Source: Rhodococcus sp. B50
GTDB lineage: Bacteria > Actinomycetota > Actinomycetes > Mycobacteriales > Mycobacteriaceae
Length of the DNA stretch: 64,000 nucleotides
Direction of reading: 5' to 3'
Assembly (NCBI RefSeq): GCF_013602415.1
Contig: NZ_WPAG02000002.1
Location: forward strand, 4,467,480-4,531,479
The notes under the pieces were generated by a model. The model searched no databases, was not told where the DNA came from, and saw only the letters and a program-made list of their open reading frames with translations. The translations under genes and the position numbers were made by a program. Below are positions 39,139 to 47,432 of the stretch, one piece after another. Numbering within the stretch: the stretch's first letter is position 1; the number at the start of each line of letters is the position of its first letter.

Positions 39139-40533
39139 TCAGGTGTGGTGGACGACGCGGCCGCCGATGACGGTCGCGCGGACCGCGTCGGCGGTGGGTG
39201 CGGCGAGGGCACCGGCCAGTGGACGGTCGAGCAGGACGAGATCGGCCGGCGCCCCGCCCTCTACACGACGAGCAGCTCCGCCGGGGTTGTCGAGCGGGGC
39301 CAGGTACCGGGCCAGCGCGGTCGCGGCAGGGATACGTTCGTCCGCCCCGACGACGTCGCCGGTGGGGCACGTGCGGGTGACCGCGGCGGACATCACCGTC
39401 CACGGATCTGCGGGTCCGTACGGTGCATCGCTCGACAGCGCGAGCGGCACTCCGGCGTCGAACAGACTTCGACAGCGGTAGAGATCGGGCAGGTCGCCTG
39501 CGGGCACGTCGCGCAGATAGGCATCGCCACGGTCGGCGAGGAAACCCGGCTGGGTGACAACCTGTAGGCCGTGGCATCGAAGGTCGTCGATCGATTCGGC
39601 CGGGACGAGAGCGCCGTGTTCGATGCGGTCGCCGGGCACGGTACCCACTTCGGTGAGAACGGCGAGCAGGATCGCGAACGCCTCGCGGCTGACGCAGTGC
39701 ACCGCCACGCCACGGCCCGCATCGTGGGCGCGGCGGATCGTCGTCGCGAGATGGTCGAGGTCGGGTAGCCCGGAATCGGCCAGCACGATCTTGTACGGTC
39801 CCGCGGCGAACGTCCCGGATCCGGCGAAATCGAGTGGCGCGCCGAGGAGTCGGATGCGTTGCGGGACGGACCCGTCGACATGGGAGGCGCGAAGGTGTTC
39901 CAGGGTCGACGGGGTGAGGTCGGGTGTCGCGTCGGTGAGGCCCGTGATGCCGTAGGACGCCAGCTCGGCACCCACATCGGCGAGCGACGGAGGGGCCGAG
40001 TCCGGTAGCCGGTCGCGGAGCCACGTGTCGGCGCGCCACACCCGCCCCGTCGGGTGTCCCTTCTCGTCGCGTTCGACGCCGGGGTGGTCGGCGGTCGCGA
40101 GGCCCGTGAGTACGGCGGCGGGAGAGTTCAAGAACCACACTGCGCCGCTCCGGTGCTGGATGCGCACCGGACGGTCGGCGTGCAGCGCATCCAGTGAAAC
40201 AGAATCCAACAGGCCTGCAATGTCTTCCGAGTACCCGACACCGCGGACCCATCCCTCGCCGGGAGCGGTTCCGAGTGCGCGGGCGAGGTCATCGGCGGTT
40301 CGGACGGCAGGCGGGCCGCACCGGACCGATGCACGATCGGCCGCAAGGGCGTGCAGGTGGATGTGGTGGTCGTGGAGTCCTGGAAGCAGCGCGCCTCCGT
40401 CGCCGTCGACGACCTCCGCGGACGAAGGCACGGGCGTTTCCGGGGCAACGGCCGCGACAGCTCCGTCGCGGATCAGAACATCCGCCCCACCGACACCGTC
40501 GATCTCGACGTTCCGTACGACGAGGATGGTCAC
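39139..40533 (-). CDS. Amidohydrolase family protein (YtcJ-like)
   Basis: A 464-residue metal-dependent hydrolase. The first metal site is LPGLHDHHIHLHALA; later landmarks are RIEHGALVPAESI and ALSSDAPYGPADPW, with the C-terminal beta-sandwich strand PADLVLLDRPLAGAL. It resembles the YtcJ/LAF3 group of cytoplasmic amidohydrolases acting on unknown amides. The GTG start overlaps the stop of the upstream CaiB gene (GTGA), so the two are one transcript. That coupling suggests hydrolysis of an amide or lactone and CoA transfer to the product (inference). Confidence 0.88.
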   Translation of the reverse strand: MTILVVRNVEIDGVGGADVLIRDGAVAAVAPETPVPSSAEVVDGDGGALLPGLHDHHIHLHALAADRASVRCGPPAVRTADDLARALGTAPGEGWVRGVGYSEDIAGLLDSVSLDALHADRPVRIQHRSGAVWFLNSPAAVLTGLATADHPGVERDEKGHPTGRVWRADTWLRDRLPDSAPPSLADVGAELASYGITGLTDATPDLTPSTLEHLRASHVDGSVPQRIRLLGAPLDFAGSGTFAAGPYKIVLADSGLPDLDHLATTIRRAHDAGRGVAVHCVSREAFAILLAVLTEVGTVPGDRIEHGALVPAESIDDLRCHGLQVVTQPGFLADRGDAYLRDVPAGDLPDLYRCRSLFDAGVPLALSSDAPYGPADPWTVMSAAVTRTCPTGDVVGADERIPAATALARYLAPLDNPGGAARRVEGGAPADLVLLDRPLAGALAAPTADAVRATVIGGRVVHHT

Positions 40534-41753
40534 GACCGGATGCCCAGATCGGTGAGGACACGTCGGGTGTCCCGTCCGGATTCGGCTGCCTCGCCGATAA
40601 TGTCGCGTTTCCGTGGTTCGGCCACCGGAACGACACCGGACGGTGACGGGAACACCCATTGCTCGCCTTCACGAATGGCGGGTCGGGACACGGTTGTCGG
40701 CTCGTCGAGGGTCGCCGCGACGACCGCGGACATCGAGATGTCCCAGAGCATTCCACGTCCGTCGGGCGGAGCCGACATCGCCAGCGCCGCGGCGGTGAGA
40801 CCGGTGAGCGGATCGGCGATCGCATCACCGACGAAGACGGGACCCTCCGCGTCGTACGCGATCAGGCCGGCGGAGGCGGCGATGTCGTCACCGAAACCCA
40901 CGCGGTGCGAATCGCGTCCGTGGGCGGTGATCGAGATCCACGTGGTGCCCTCGTTCACGGCCCTCGCGGCGTCGAGGCCGAAACCCGCGAGTGCGCGTGG
41001 TCGCGACGCCTCGATCACGATGTCGGCCGCTGCCACCAACTCCGCGAGTTCACTGCGCTGCGTCGCATCGTCCGGGTCGAGCACGACGGACTCGTGCCCG
41101 CCGTGCAGCAATCGGTAGAAGTCGACATTGCCGCGACGCGCACCGTCCGGCCGCGACGGCGTTTCGACCTTGACGACGCGCGCACCGGCGAGGCCGAGCA
41201 GGTGCGCGCACAACGGCCCGGCCCACAGGGCACTGAAGTCGACGACGAGCAGACCGTCGACCGAGCGCGGTTCCGACGGTGCCGGGGGAGCGGCCGCACC
41301 GTGTTCGACGGGGCCCGCCGCGATCCCGAGCAGTTCGGCGCGCTCGGCCAGCTCTGATCCGGTGTGTTCGACGAGCCAGTCGGCGACGGCAGGCCACGGA
41401 TCGTCGGGGATCTCCGCACCGATCAGGGCGCCGAGCAGCAGCGGATCGTCGGGACGCGCGCACGAGACCGCCGCCCATCCGTCGATCGTCGGCAGCAGGC
41501 GGCACGCACCTCCGGCCGACACCGCTCCACTGCGACGATGACCGGTGAACGCGGCACGCTCGGACAGCAGGCGCGCGCCGTCGACGTCGACGACACCACC
41601 CGATGCCGCTGCGATCCACGCGGAACGTTCGCGGGCGACAGTGGTGGCACGGCCGGGAGGGAGGAGTGGGGGCCCGTCGACTCTGCCGGTCAGAGAGGCA
41701 ATTCCGCTCTCCGCCCAATCTCGTACCGGGTCCGCCGCGAGGTCGATGGCCAC
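40530..41753 (-). CDS. CaiB/BaiF-type CoA-transferase, divergent form with N-terminal extension
   Basis: A 407-residue protein. The recognisable class III CoA-transferase core starts at about residue 150 with VDGLLVVDFSALWAGPLCAH, LAGARVVKVETPSRPDGARR and FYRLLHGGHESVVLD. The likely catalytic Asp is in VGFGDDIAASAGL. About 140 residues with little similarity precede it, and the usual C-terminal part is shortened. The order of segments is therefore unlike the gene at 32687. The GTG start at 41753 has TAACAT 7 bases upstream, a leaderless arrangement. It is divergent from an extended enoyl-CoA hydratase gene 58 bases away and coupled to the amidohydrolase. Confidence 0.82.
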   Translation of the reverse strand: MAIDLAADPVRDWAESGIASLTGRVDGPPLLPPGRATTVARERSAWIAAASGGVVDVDGARLLSERAAFTGHRRSGAVSAGGACRLLPTIDGWAAVSCARPDDPLLLGALIGAEIPDDPWPAVADWLVEHTGSELAERAELLGIAAGPVEHGAAAPPAPSEPRSVDGLLVVDFSALWAGPLCAHLLGLAGARVVKVETPSRPDGARRGNVDFYRLLHGGHESVVLDPDDATQRSELAELVAAADIVIEASRPRALAGFGLDAARAVNEGTTWISITAHGRDSHRVGFGDDIAASAGLIAYDAEGPVFVGDAIADPLTGLTAAALAMSAPPDGRGMLWDISMSAVVAATLDEPTTVSRPAIREGEQWVFPSPSGVVPVAEPRKRDIIGEAAESGRDTRRVLTDLGIRS

Positions 41754-41760
41754 GACCGTG

Positions 41761-41766
41761 ATGTTA
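41761..41766 (-). promoter_or_regulatory. -10 box for leaderless caiB-amidohydrolase mRNA
   Basis: TAACAT on the minus strand, 7 bases before the GTG at 41753, with no ribosome-binding site between. The 58-base divergent gap to the ECH gene must hold both promoters. Confidence 0.45.
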
Positions 41767-41811
41767 CATTTCGTGCCGGATGGGGCCTGGTGGAGCACAA
41801 GGACGGACCAC

Positions 41812-42861
41812 ATGGATACGGCACGAGCGGTGACTCTTTCCGCTGCAGACCTGGCGAACGGCGGGGCGGGAGAGCCTCTTCTCGGTGACGGGGGTGCCGT
41901 GAACCGTCCGATGGTGGTCGTCGACCTCGACGAGCACATTCCCGACATCGAGCGCGCGGTCGAGCGGGCCGCACTCGCCGACCGGATCCTCGTCGGCCGC
42001 GCGACCCGCGAGATCCCCGCCGAAGTCGGTCCGTTGATCGACGCCCTCGACGTCACGTACGCGCCGGTGGCTTCGTCTCGCGGGGTGGTGGACACTCCGG
42101 ACCCGGACGCGAGTATCGCGGAGTTCGCCGAGGCGGTCTCGAGGAACCCACAGGCGGCGCTCGTCGCTCGGCAGGTCGTGTGCGCGTCGGAGACGCTCGC
42201 GGTACCGGACGCGATCGACGTCGAATCGTTCGCCTATTCGACCCTGCAGGGAGGACCGGAGTTCGCCGCCTGGCTCACCGAACGCGGCCCGCGCCCCCTG
42301 CCGCCGCCCTCGGACGAGCCGGTGCTGATCGCCCGGGACGGCGACGACCTGCACATCACGCTCAACCGTCCCGAACGACGCAACGCCTACGGCACGGTGC
42401 TGCGCGATGCCCTCGTGGACGCGCTGCGTCTCGCTCTTGTCGACGACAGCGTCGAACGAGTGGTGCTCGACGGGGCGGGATCGTCGTTCTGCGCCGGCGG
42501 CGACCTCGACGAGTTCGGCCGCACCCCGGACATCACCCTCGCGCATTTCATCCGCACGCGCGGGGGAGCGGGACGTCTCGTCGCCGAACTCGCCGATCGC
42601 ATGGAAGTGCGAGTGCACGGTCATTGCATCGGCGCGGGTATCGAGATCCCGGCCTTCGCGGGACGGGTCGTCGCCGCCTCCGGCACCGTCTTCCGTCTCC
42701 CTGAGGTCTCGATGGGTCTCATCCCAGGGGCCGGCGGGACGGTCAGCATCCCGCGGCGGATCGGCAGGTGGCGGTCGCTGCACCTGTTCGTCACCGCCGC
42801 GCCTCTCGACGCCTCCCGCGCACTCGACTGGGGGTTGGTGGACGAGATCCGCGAAGGGTAA
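41812..42861 (+). CDS. Enoyl-CoA hydratase/isomerase with ~160-residue N-terminal extension
   Basis: A 349-residue crotonase-family protein. The crotonase core begins at about residue 165 (VLIARDGDDLHITLNRPERR) and has both oxyanion-hole segments: GAGSSFCAGGDLDEFG and GHCIGAGIEIPAFAGRVVA. The catalytic Glu is in LPEVSMGLIPGAGGT. The C-terminus is short, ending soon after RALDWGLVDEIREG, without the usual oligomerisation helices. The N-terminal 160 residues match no family I recognise. The ATG follows AAGGACGG. It is divergent from the CaiB-amidohydrolase pair and presumably in the same pathway. A hairpin follows the gene. Confidence 0.85.
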   Translation: MDTARAVTLSAADLANGGAGEPLLGDGGAVNRPMVVVDLDEHIPDIERAVERAALADRILVGRATREIPAEVGPLIDALDVTYAPVASSRGVVDTPDPDASIAEFAEAVSRNPQAALVARQVVCASETLAVPDAIDVESFAYSTLQGGPEFAAWLTERGPRPLPPPSDEPVLIARDGDDLHITLNRPERRNAYGTVLRDALVDALRLALVDDSVERVVLDGAGSSFCAGGDLDEFGRTPDITLAHFIRTRGGAGRLVAELADRMEVRVHGHCIGAGIEIPAFAGRVVAASGTVFRLPEVSMGLIPGAGGTVSIPRRIGRWRSLHLFVTAAPLDASRALDWGLVDEIREG

Positions 42862-42875
42862 CGACGAAACCGACG

Positions 42876-42909
42876 TTGTGCGCGATGTTCCAAAGGATTT
42901 CGCGCACAA
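42876..42909. terminator. Bidirectional terminator between ECH and MaoC genes
   Basis: TTGTGCGCGA (42876-42885) is matched exactly by TCGCGCACAA (42900-42909). The 14-base centre includes TCC-AAA-GGA, which can extend the stem. It lies between convergent genes. Confidence 0.7.
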
Positions 42910-42932
42910 GGTCGGTCTCGGCAGCAGGGCCG

Positions 42933-43928
42933 TCAGGCCATGAGCGCGGTGAACCGCCAATCCAGGACGGGCGCCGGCTCGGCATCACCGCGGTGTGCGT
43001 AGACGAGCGACCGCAGGTTCAGCACGCCGCCACCCTCGGCCAGGGGTTCGGCCGATTCGACGTGCAGGTCGCTGGTGAGGGTGTCGCCCTCCTGTACCGG
43101 CCCGGTGTGGTCGCACGACTTCCAGCCCAGCACCGTCACGAGATTCGGCAGGGCGCGCGTCGCCTGCGAGAACGCCAGTCCGATGGTGTGGCCGCCGTAG
43201 ACGAGACGACCCGACGCGCCGACCCGCTCGTCGTGGTGCGTCGCCGCGATGTTGAGGCTCAGGCGCGCGAGTTCCGGTGCGCTCGAGACGACGTCGCCGC
43301 TGGACTGCAGCACGGCGCCGGTGAGGGACTTGTCGAAGTGGTCGCCCGGTACCTTCGCCCGGTAGACGTCGAGGTCCCAGTCGGCGGGTGCCGACCACTG
43401 CGGTTCGTCCTGCGGGCCGATGGCCGACAGGTCGTCGGAGTGCACGACGCGTGCGGGGTCGGGATTCTCGCTCAGCGGCAGCATCGCACAGCGGTAGAAG
43501 TCGAGGACGGTGTTGCCGTCCTGGTCGACGGTGTTCATCCGCAGCGCCGCAAGACCGGTGGGCTTGCGGCCGGGCTTCGCCGAATTCTCCTTCAGCCCGA
43601 CCACTTCGGTGGTGGTGTAGAGGGTGTCACCGATGTGCGGGAAGCGGCGGAAACGTAGGCCGCGGTAGAAGAGGTTGGCCTTGACATGGTGCGTGACGAG
43701 CGTGGACTGGCCGATCGCGATGTCGGTGACGAAGCCGGCATGGGCGACCGGGCCCCCCGCGACGGCGGCGGACAGGTGCTTGTCGAGCGGAAGACGCAGG
43801 CGGTCACCGAGAATGCTCTGGTGCGCGGCGGCGAGACCGTCGGTGAGTGTCACGGCGGGGGCGGTGTCGAAGACCTGGCCGACGGTCAATTCGTCGAAAT
43901 AGGGTCCGCCGACGTACGAGGTGGTCAT
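42933..43928 (-). CDS. Double-hotdog MaoC hydratase, mesaconyl-CoA (2-methylfumaryl-CoA) hydratase-like
   Basis: A 331-residue protein with two MaoC/hotdog halves: FDELTVGQVFDTAPAVTLTD with LRLPLDKHLSAAV, then a second half with AATHHDERVGASGRLVYGGH and TVLGWKSCDHTGPVQEGDTL. The length and the G(D/A)RLPL and VYGGH patterns resemble mesaconyl-CoA hydratases of the ethylmalonyl-CoA and C5-dicarboxylate pathways, which hydrate mesaconyl-CoA to beta-methylmalyl-CoA. It is 5 bases after the CitE-like lyase gene in the same operon, the expected partner that would cleave the product. The specific substrate is inference; the fold is secure. Confidence 0.85.
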   Translation of the reverse strand: MTTSYVGGPYFDELTVGQVFDTAPAVTLTDGLAAAHQSILGDRLRLPLDKHLSAAVAGGPVAHAGFVTDIAIGQSTLVTHHVKANLFYRGLRFRRFPHIGDTLYTTTEVVGLKENSAKPGRKPTGLAALRMNTVDQDGNTVLDFYRCAMLPLSENPDPARVVHSDDLSAIGPQDEPQWSAPADWDLDVYRAKVPGDHFDKSLTGAVLQSSGDVVSSAPELARLSLNIAATHHDERVGASGRLVYGGHTIGLAFSQATRALPNLVTVLGWKSCDHTGPVQEGDTLTSDLHVESAEPLAEGGGVLNLRSLVYAHRGDAEPAPVLDWRFTALMA

Positions 43929-43933
43929 GGTTG

Positions 43934-44785
43934 TCAGGCTCCGATCTTCGACAGGGTGCGACGGGCGGCGACGGCGACGGCCTCGTCGAGCATCTGGCCG
44001 TCGAGCTGAGCGGCTCCGGCGCCACGGTTCTCGGCGTCCTCGAGTGCGGTGAGGACCTTACGGGCGGCATCCACCTGATCGTCCGTGGGGGTGAAGGCCG
44101 CTGCGGCGGAGGTGATCTGCGCGGGGTGGATGACCCATTTGCCGTCGAATCCGAGATCGGCGACCCACTGCGCCGAGTGGCGGAAGGCGTCGTCGTCGGC
44201 GATGCCGAGGAACGGCCCGTCGATGGCCTGGACACCGGCGGCCCGGGCGGCGTGCAGCACGCGGTCCTGCACGTAGAGCCAGTGCTCGGGGGCGGCGGTG
44301 CGGGCGCGGCCCAGGGAGGCGCCGAGGTCGGCGTAACCGATGATCACGCCGGCCACCCGGGGTCCGGCGACGATCTCGTCGATGCGCTGGACCCCGGCGG
44401 GTGTCTCGATGAGGGCCTGCACCGTGACGGCCGAATCGGTCCCGAGGACGCGGTCGGCCTCGACGAGATCGTCGGCGCTCTCGACCTTGGGGATCACGAT
44501 CGAGGCGAGGGCATCGCCGAGCGCGGCGCACGCGCGCAGATCGTCCTCGAACCAGGGGGTGCCGCGGCCGTTGATGCGCACGGAGACGGTGCGTTCGCCG
44601 CCGTGTTCGCGGACCAGCGGAGCCACGAGTGCGCGGGCGGCGTCCTTCTGCGCGGCCGTGACGGCGTCCTCGAGGTCGAGGACCACTTCGTCGGCGGCGG
44701 AGGCGAGGGCCTTACCGGCTTTGCGTTCGTCGGAGCCGGGGGCGACGAGAACGGCGCGCCGGCGGAGGTGTTGCTCGGAAGACAC
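43934..44785 (-). CDS. HpcH/HpaI aldolase/citrate-lyase family protein (CitE-like malyl/citramalyl-CoA lyase)
   Basis: A 283-residue CitE-like lyase. It has RRAVLVAPGSDERKAGKALA at the start, the metal-binding DEVVLDLEDAVTAAQKDAAR (LDLEDAV), VRINGRGTPWFEDDL, the second Glu ligand in ALIETPAGV and GKWVIHPAQI near the end. It would cleave or condense (S)-citramalyl-, malyl- or beta-methylmalyl-CoA. The GTG at 44785 has GAGG upstream; an ATG at 44836 lies inside the shared operator motif and is rejected. First gene of an operon with the MaoC hydratase; divergent from an acyl-CoA dehydrogenase gene. Confidence 0.9.
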   Translation of the reverse strand: MSSEQHLRRRAVLVAPGSDERKAGKALASAADEVVLDLEDAVTAAQKDAARALVAPLVREHGGERTVSVRINGRGTPWFEDDLRACAALGDALASIVIPKVESADDLVEADRVLGTDSAVTVQALIETPAGVQRIDEIVAGPRVAGVIIGYADLGASLGRARTAAPEHWLYVQDRVLHAARAAGVQAIDGPFLGIADDDAFRHSAQWVADLGFDGKWVIHPAQITSAAAAFTPTDDQVDAARKVLTALEDAENRGAGAAQLDGQMLDEAVAVAARRTLSKIGA

Positions 44786-44821
44786 GGGGACCTCGGGGAG
44801 TTCGGTCGGCAATGACGGCGC

Positions 44822-44837
44822 TAAATGTACGGCCATT
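44822..44837. promoter_or_regulatory. Shared motif, copy 3 (TAAATGTACGGCCATT)
   Basis: Located 37 bases upstream of the CitE-like gene start. It has the same orientation as copy 1 and is opposite to copy 4, 143 bases away. Together with copy 4 it brackets the divergent promoter region 44786-45023, which holds no gene. Confidence 0.55.
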
Positions 44838-44964
44838 ATTGGCGACATGCCACCCCGTGGAGAGGCGTGCTCATAGGAAGGTGCAGTCGTTCGTATCGGC
44901 GAAAACTCTGCAATCACGGCGTCGAATGGTGGCCTTCGCGTTGACACGCCCGAACTTCGTCCAC

Positions 44965-44980
44965 AAAATGGCCGTACAAA
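44965..44980. promoter_or_regulatory. Shared motif, copy 4 (AAAATGGCCGTACAAA)
   Basis: Identical over 16 bases to copy 2 at 34041-34056, and 43 bases before the acyl-CoA dehydrogenase start. Being AT-rich in a GC-rich background, it stands out. The GntR encoded at 46202 is a candidate binder. Confidence 0.6.
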
Positions 44981-45023
44981 GTTTCCCGGGTCCGTGGGGC
45001 CCGTCCCGACCGAAGGATCGCCC

Positions 45024-46175
45024 GTGACCTACCTGAACGACGAAGAGACTTTTCTGGTCAAGACCGTCCGCGACTTCATCGATCGGGAGGTCAAGCCGTC
45101 GGTGCAGGAGGTCGAGCACGCCAACGAGTACCCCGAGAAGTGGATCGAGCAGATGAAGCAGATCGGCATCTACGGGCTCGCCGTGCCGGAGGAATACGGC
45201 GGATCGCCGGTGTCGATGCCCTGCTACGTGCAGGTCACCGAGGAACTCGCCCGCGGGTGGATGTCGCTGTCGGGTGCGATGGGCGGGCACACCGTCGTCG
45301 CCAAGCTGCTGACCCTGTTCGGCACCGAGGAGCAGAAGAGCAAGTACCTGCCCAAGCTCGCCACCGGCGAGATCCGCGCCACGATGGCGCTGACCGAGCC
45401 CGGCGGCGGTTCGGACCTGCAGGCGATGACCACCGTCGCCAAGCGGGACGGCGACGAGCTGGTGATCAACGGCGCCAAGACGTGGATCACCAATGCCCGT
45501 CGCTCGGGGTTGATCGCGCTGCTGTGCAAGACCGACCCGGCCGCCCAGCCGCGCCACAAGGGCATCTCTGTCGTGCTCGTCGAGCACGGCCCGGGACTGA
45601 CCGTCTCGCGCGACCTGCCCAAGCTCGGCTACAAGGGCGTCGAGTCGTGCGAGCTGAGCTTCGACAATTACCGCATCTCCGCCGACGCGATCCTCGGCGG
45701 CGAGCCCGGCAAGGGCTTCGCCCACATGATGAAGGGCCTCGAGACCGGCCGCCTGCAGGTCGCCTCGCGTGCTCTCGGTGTCGCGACCGCCGCGCTCGAG
45801 GATTCGCTCGCCTACGCGCAGCAGCGCGAGAGCTTCGGCCAGCCGATCTGGAAGCACCAGTCCATCGGCAACTATCTGGCGGAGATGGCCACCAAGCTCA
45901 CCGCGGCCCGGCAGTTGGCGCGTTACGCGGCGGAGAAGTACGACAGCGGCGAGCGGTGCGACATGGAGGCCGGCATGGCCAAGCTGTACTGCTCGGAGAT
46001 CGCGATGGAGATCGCCCTGAACGCGGTGCGCATCCACGGCGGGTACGGCTACTCCACCGAGTACGACGTCGAGCGCTACTTCCGCGACGCACCGTTGATG
46101 ATCGTCGGGGAGGGCACCAACGAGATCCAGCGCAACGTCATCGCGAGCCAGCTCGTCGCACGCGGCGGACTGTGA
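45024..46175 (+). CDS. Acyl-CoA dehydrogenase (short-chain type)
   Basis: A 383-residue FAD-dependent dehydrogenase with MALTEPGGGSDLQAM, VINGAKTWITNARRSG, RIHGGYGYSTEYDVERYFRD and the final VGEGTNEIQRNVI. The catalytic Glu of MCAD-type enzymes is kept here (the E of GEGTNE). Close family members act on short or branched substrates and feed ETF. The GTG at 45024 has GAAGGATC upstream. It is divergent from the CitE-MaoC operon and followed 26 bases later by GntR, resembling the mycobacterial citE-maoC-fadE19 neighbourhood for branched-chain or C5 acid use. Confidence 0.94.
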   Translation: MTYLNDEETFLVKTVRDFIDREVKPSVQEVEHANEYPEKWIEQMKQIGIYGLAVPEEYGGSPVSMPCYVQVTEELARGWMSLSGAMGGHTVVAKLLTLFGTEEQKSKYLPKLATGEIRATMALTEPGGGSDLQAMTTVAKRDGDELVINGAKTWITNARRSGLIALLCKTDPAAQPRHKGISVVLVEHGPGLTVSRDLPKLGYKGVESCELSFDNYRISADAILGGEPGKGFAHMMKGLETGRLQVASRALGVATAALEDSLAYAQQRESFGQPIWKHQSIGNYLAEMATKLTAARQLARYAAEKYDSGERCDMEAGMAKLYCSEIAMEIALNAVRIHGGYGYSTEYDVERYFRDAPLMIVGEGTNEIQRNVIASQLVARGGL

Positions 46176-46201
46176 CGACCGGCCGCTAGGATCGGTCCGT
46201 C

Positions 46202-46948
46202 ATGGACTACAAGGTGCGGGAAACGGAACCGGCCTACGCGCAACTCGCGCGCCTGCTCCGGGAGGCCGTGGAGGCGGGACGGTACAGCGACGGTACGCGG
46301 CTGCCGACGGAAGCCGAACTCGCCGAGGAACACGGGGTGAGCCGTCAGACAGTGCGCCGCGCCTTCCAGGATCTCGTCGCCGACGGCATCGTCTACCGCG
46401 TGCCCGGACGCGGCACCTTCGCGAACGAGTCGGGCCGGCGCTACCGGCGTCAGCTCGGCTCGATCGAGGATCTGCTCGCTCTGTCCGCCGATACCGTCAT
46501 GCAGATCGTCTCGCCGCTGCGGCGCGGAGTCGACATCGATGCCGCGAGCCGGCTCCGCCTCGACACCGACGTGCTGTACACGGCGGTGTTCAAGCGTCTG
46601 CACGACGGAATTCCGTTCGTGCTCACCACCGTCCATCTGCCCGAGCAGGTCGCGGCGTACGTGCTCGATTCGCCGGAGCTGCAAGTGGGCGCGTCGAGCC
46701 GGAACACGATGATCGGCCTGCTCGAACCCCATCTCGACAGTCCCATCGTCGAAGCCGCACAGTCCATCACGGTCTCGCTCGCCACCGAGCAGGTGGCGAC
46801 GGAACTGAACTGTGCCGTGGGGCATCCGCTGCTGCGCGTCGACCGGCTGTACTCGAACGACGCCGGGGCGCCCACCGAGCTGTCGGTGAGTTACTTTCTG
46901 CCCGAACACTACACCTATCGCGTCACACTCAGACGAGCCGGTCTCTGA
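46202..46948 (+). CDS. GntR-family regulator with UTRA domain (HutC subfamily)
   Basis: A 248-residue regulator. Residues 10-75 are the GntR winged helix: RLPTEAELAEEHGVSRQTVR, then FQDLVADGIVYRVPGRGTF. Residues 95-245 are a UTRA ligand domain (RLDTDVLYTAVFKRLHDGIP, then LNCAVGHPLLRVDRLYS). HutC-type regulators bind small-molecule effectors and near-palindromic operators. TAGGAT lies 9 bases before the ATG, giving an almost leaderless mRNA. The neighbouring four-copy TGTACGGCCAT motif is a plausible target. It may regulate the divergent fadE and citE-maoC promoters (inference). Confidence 0.92.
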   Translation: MDYKVRETEPAYAQLARLLREAVEAGRYSDGTRLPTEAELAEEHGVSRQTVRRAFQDLVADGIVYRVPGRGTFANESGRRYRRQLGSIEDLLALSADTVMQIVSPLRRGVDIDAASRLRLDTDVLYTAVFKRLHDGIPFVLTTVHLPEQVAAYVLDSPELQVGASSRNTMIGLLEPHLDSPIVEAAQSITVSLATEQVATELNCAVGHPLLRVDRLYSNDAGAPTELSVSYFLPEHYTYRVTLRRAGL

Positions 46949-46976
46949 CCGTCGCCACATATCGACAGGAGCAACA

Positions 46977-47429
46977 ATGCGGGTTTTCAACGGAATCGAC
47001 GAGGTCGAGAAGGCCGTCGGCGAGCACCTCGGCTACAGCGACTGGCTCGAGATCGACCAGAAGCGGATCGACCTGTTCGCCGAGGCCACCGGCGATCACC
47101 AGTGGATCCACGTCGATCCCGAGCGTGCCAAGGACGGCCCGTACGGCAAGACCATCGCCCATGGCTACCTGACCTTGTCGCTGCTGCCGATCCTCGGCAC
47201 CCAGATCTTCTCCCTCGAAGGGTTGAAGATGAAGGTCAACTACGGCAGCAACAAGGTCCGCTACCCCGCGCCGGTCCCTGTCGGTTCGCGGATCCGTGGC
47301 GGTGCGGAGTTCAAGTCGCTCGAGCGCACCGCCAAGGGCGCGAACCTCGTCGTCGGATACACCATCGAGATCGAGGGCGGGGAGCGTCCGGCGCTGGTCG
47401 CCGAGACGGTGGTCGTTCTCGTTCCCTGA
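46977..47429 (+). CDS. MaoC-family (R)-specific enoyl-CoA hydratase
   Basis: A 150-residue single-hotdog protein with the catalytic hydratase motif DLFAEATGDHQWIHVDPERA (Asp and His of the MaoC active site) and GKTIAHGYLTLSLLP. It is close in form to mycobacterial Rv0130 (HtdZ), a small (R)-hydratase. It would hydrate trans-2-enoyl-CoA to (R)-3-hydroxyacyl-CoA. The ATG has a clear CAGGAGCAACA. It follows GntR by 28 bases and may be co-transcribed with the fadE-gntR genes, adding a hydration step. Confidence 0.92.
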   Translation: MRVFNGIDEVEKAVGEHLGYSDWLEIDQKRIDLFAEATGDHQWIHVDPERAKDGPYGKTIAHGYLTLSLLPILGTQIFSLEGLKMKVNYGSNKVRYPAPVPVGSRIRGGAEFKSLERTAKGANLVVGYTIEIEGGERPALVAETVVVLVP

Positions 47430-47432
47430 TCG

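Noticed and set aside
44786..44836. ATG at 44836 as start of the CitE-like lyase
   Set aside because: It lies inside the conserved operator motif, has no ribosome-binding site and adds residues foreign to the family; the GTG at 44785 has GAGG upstream.
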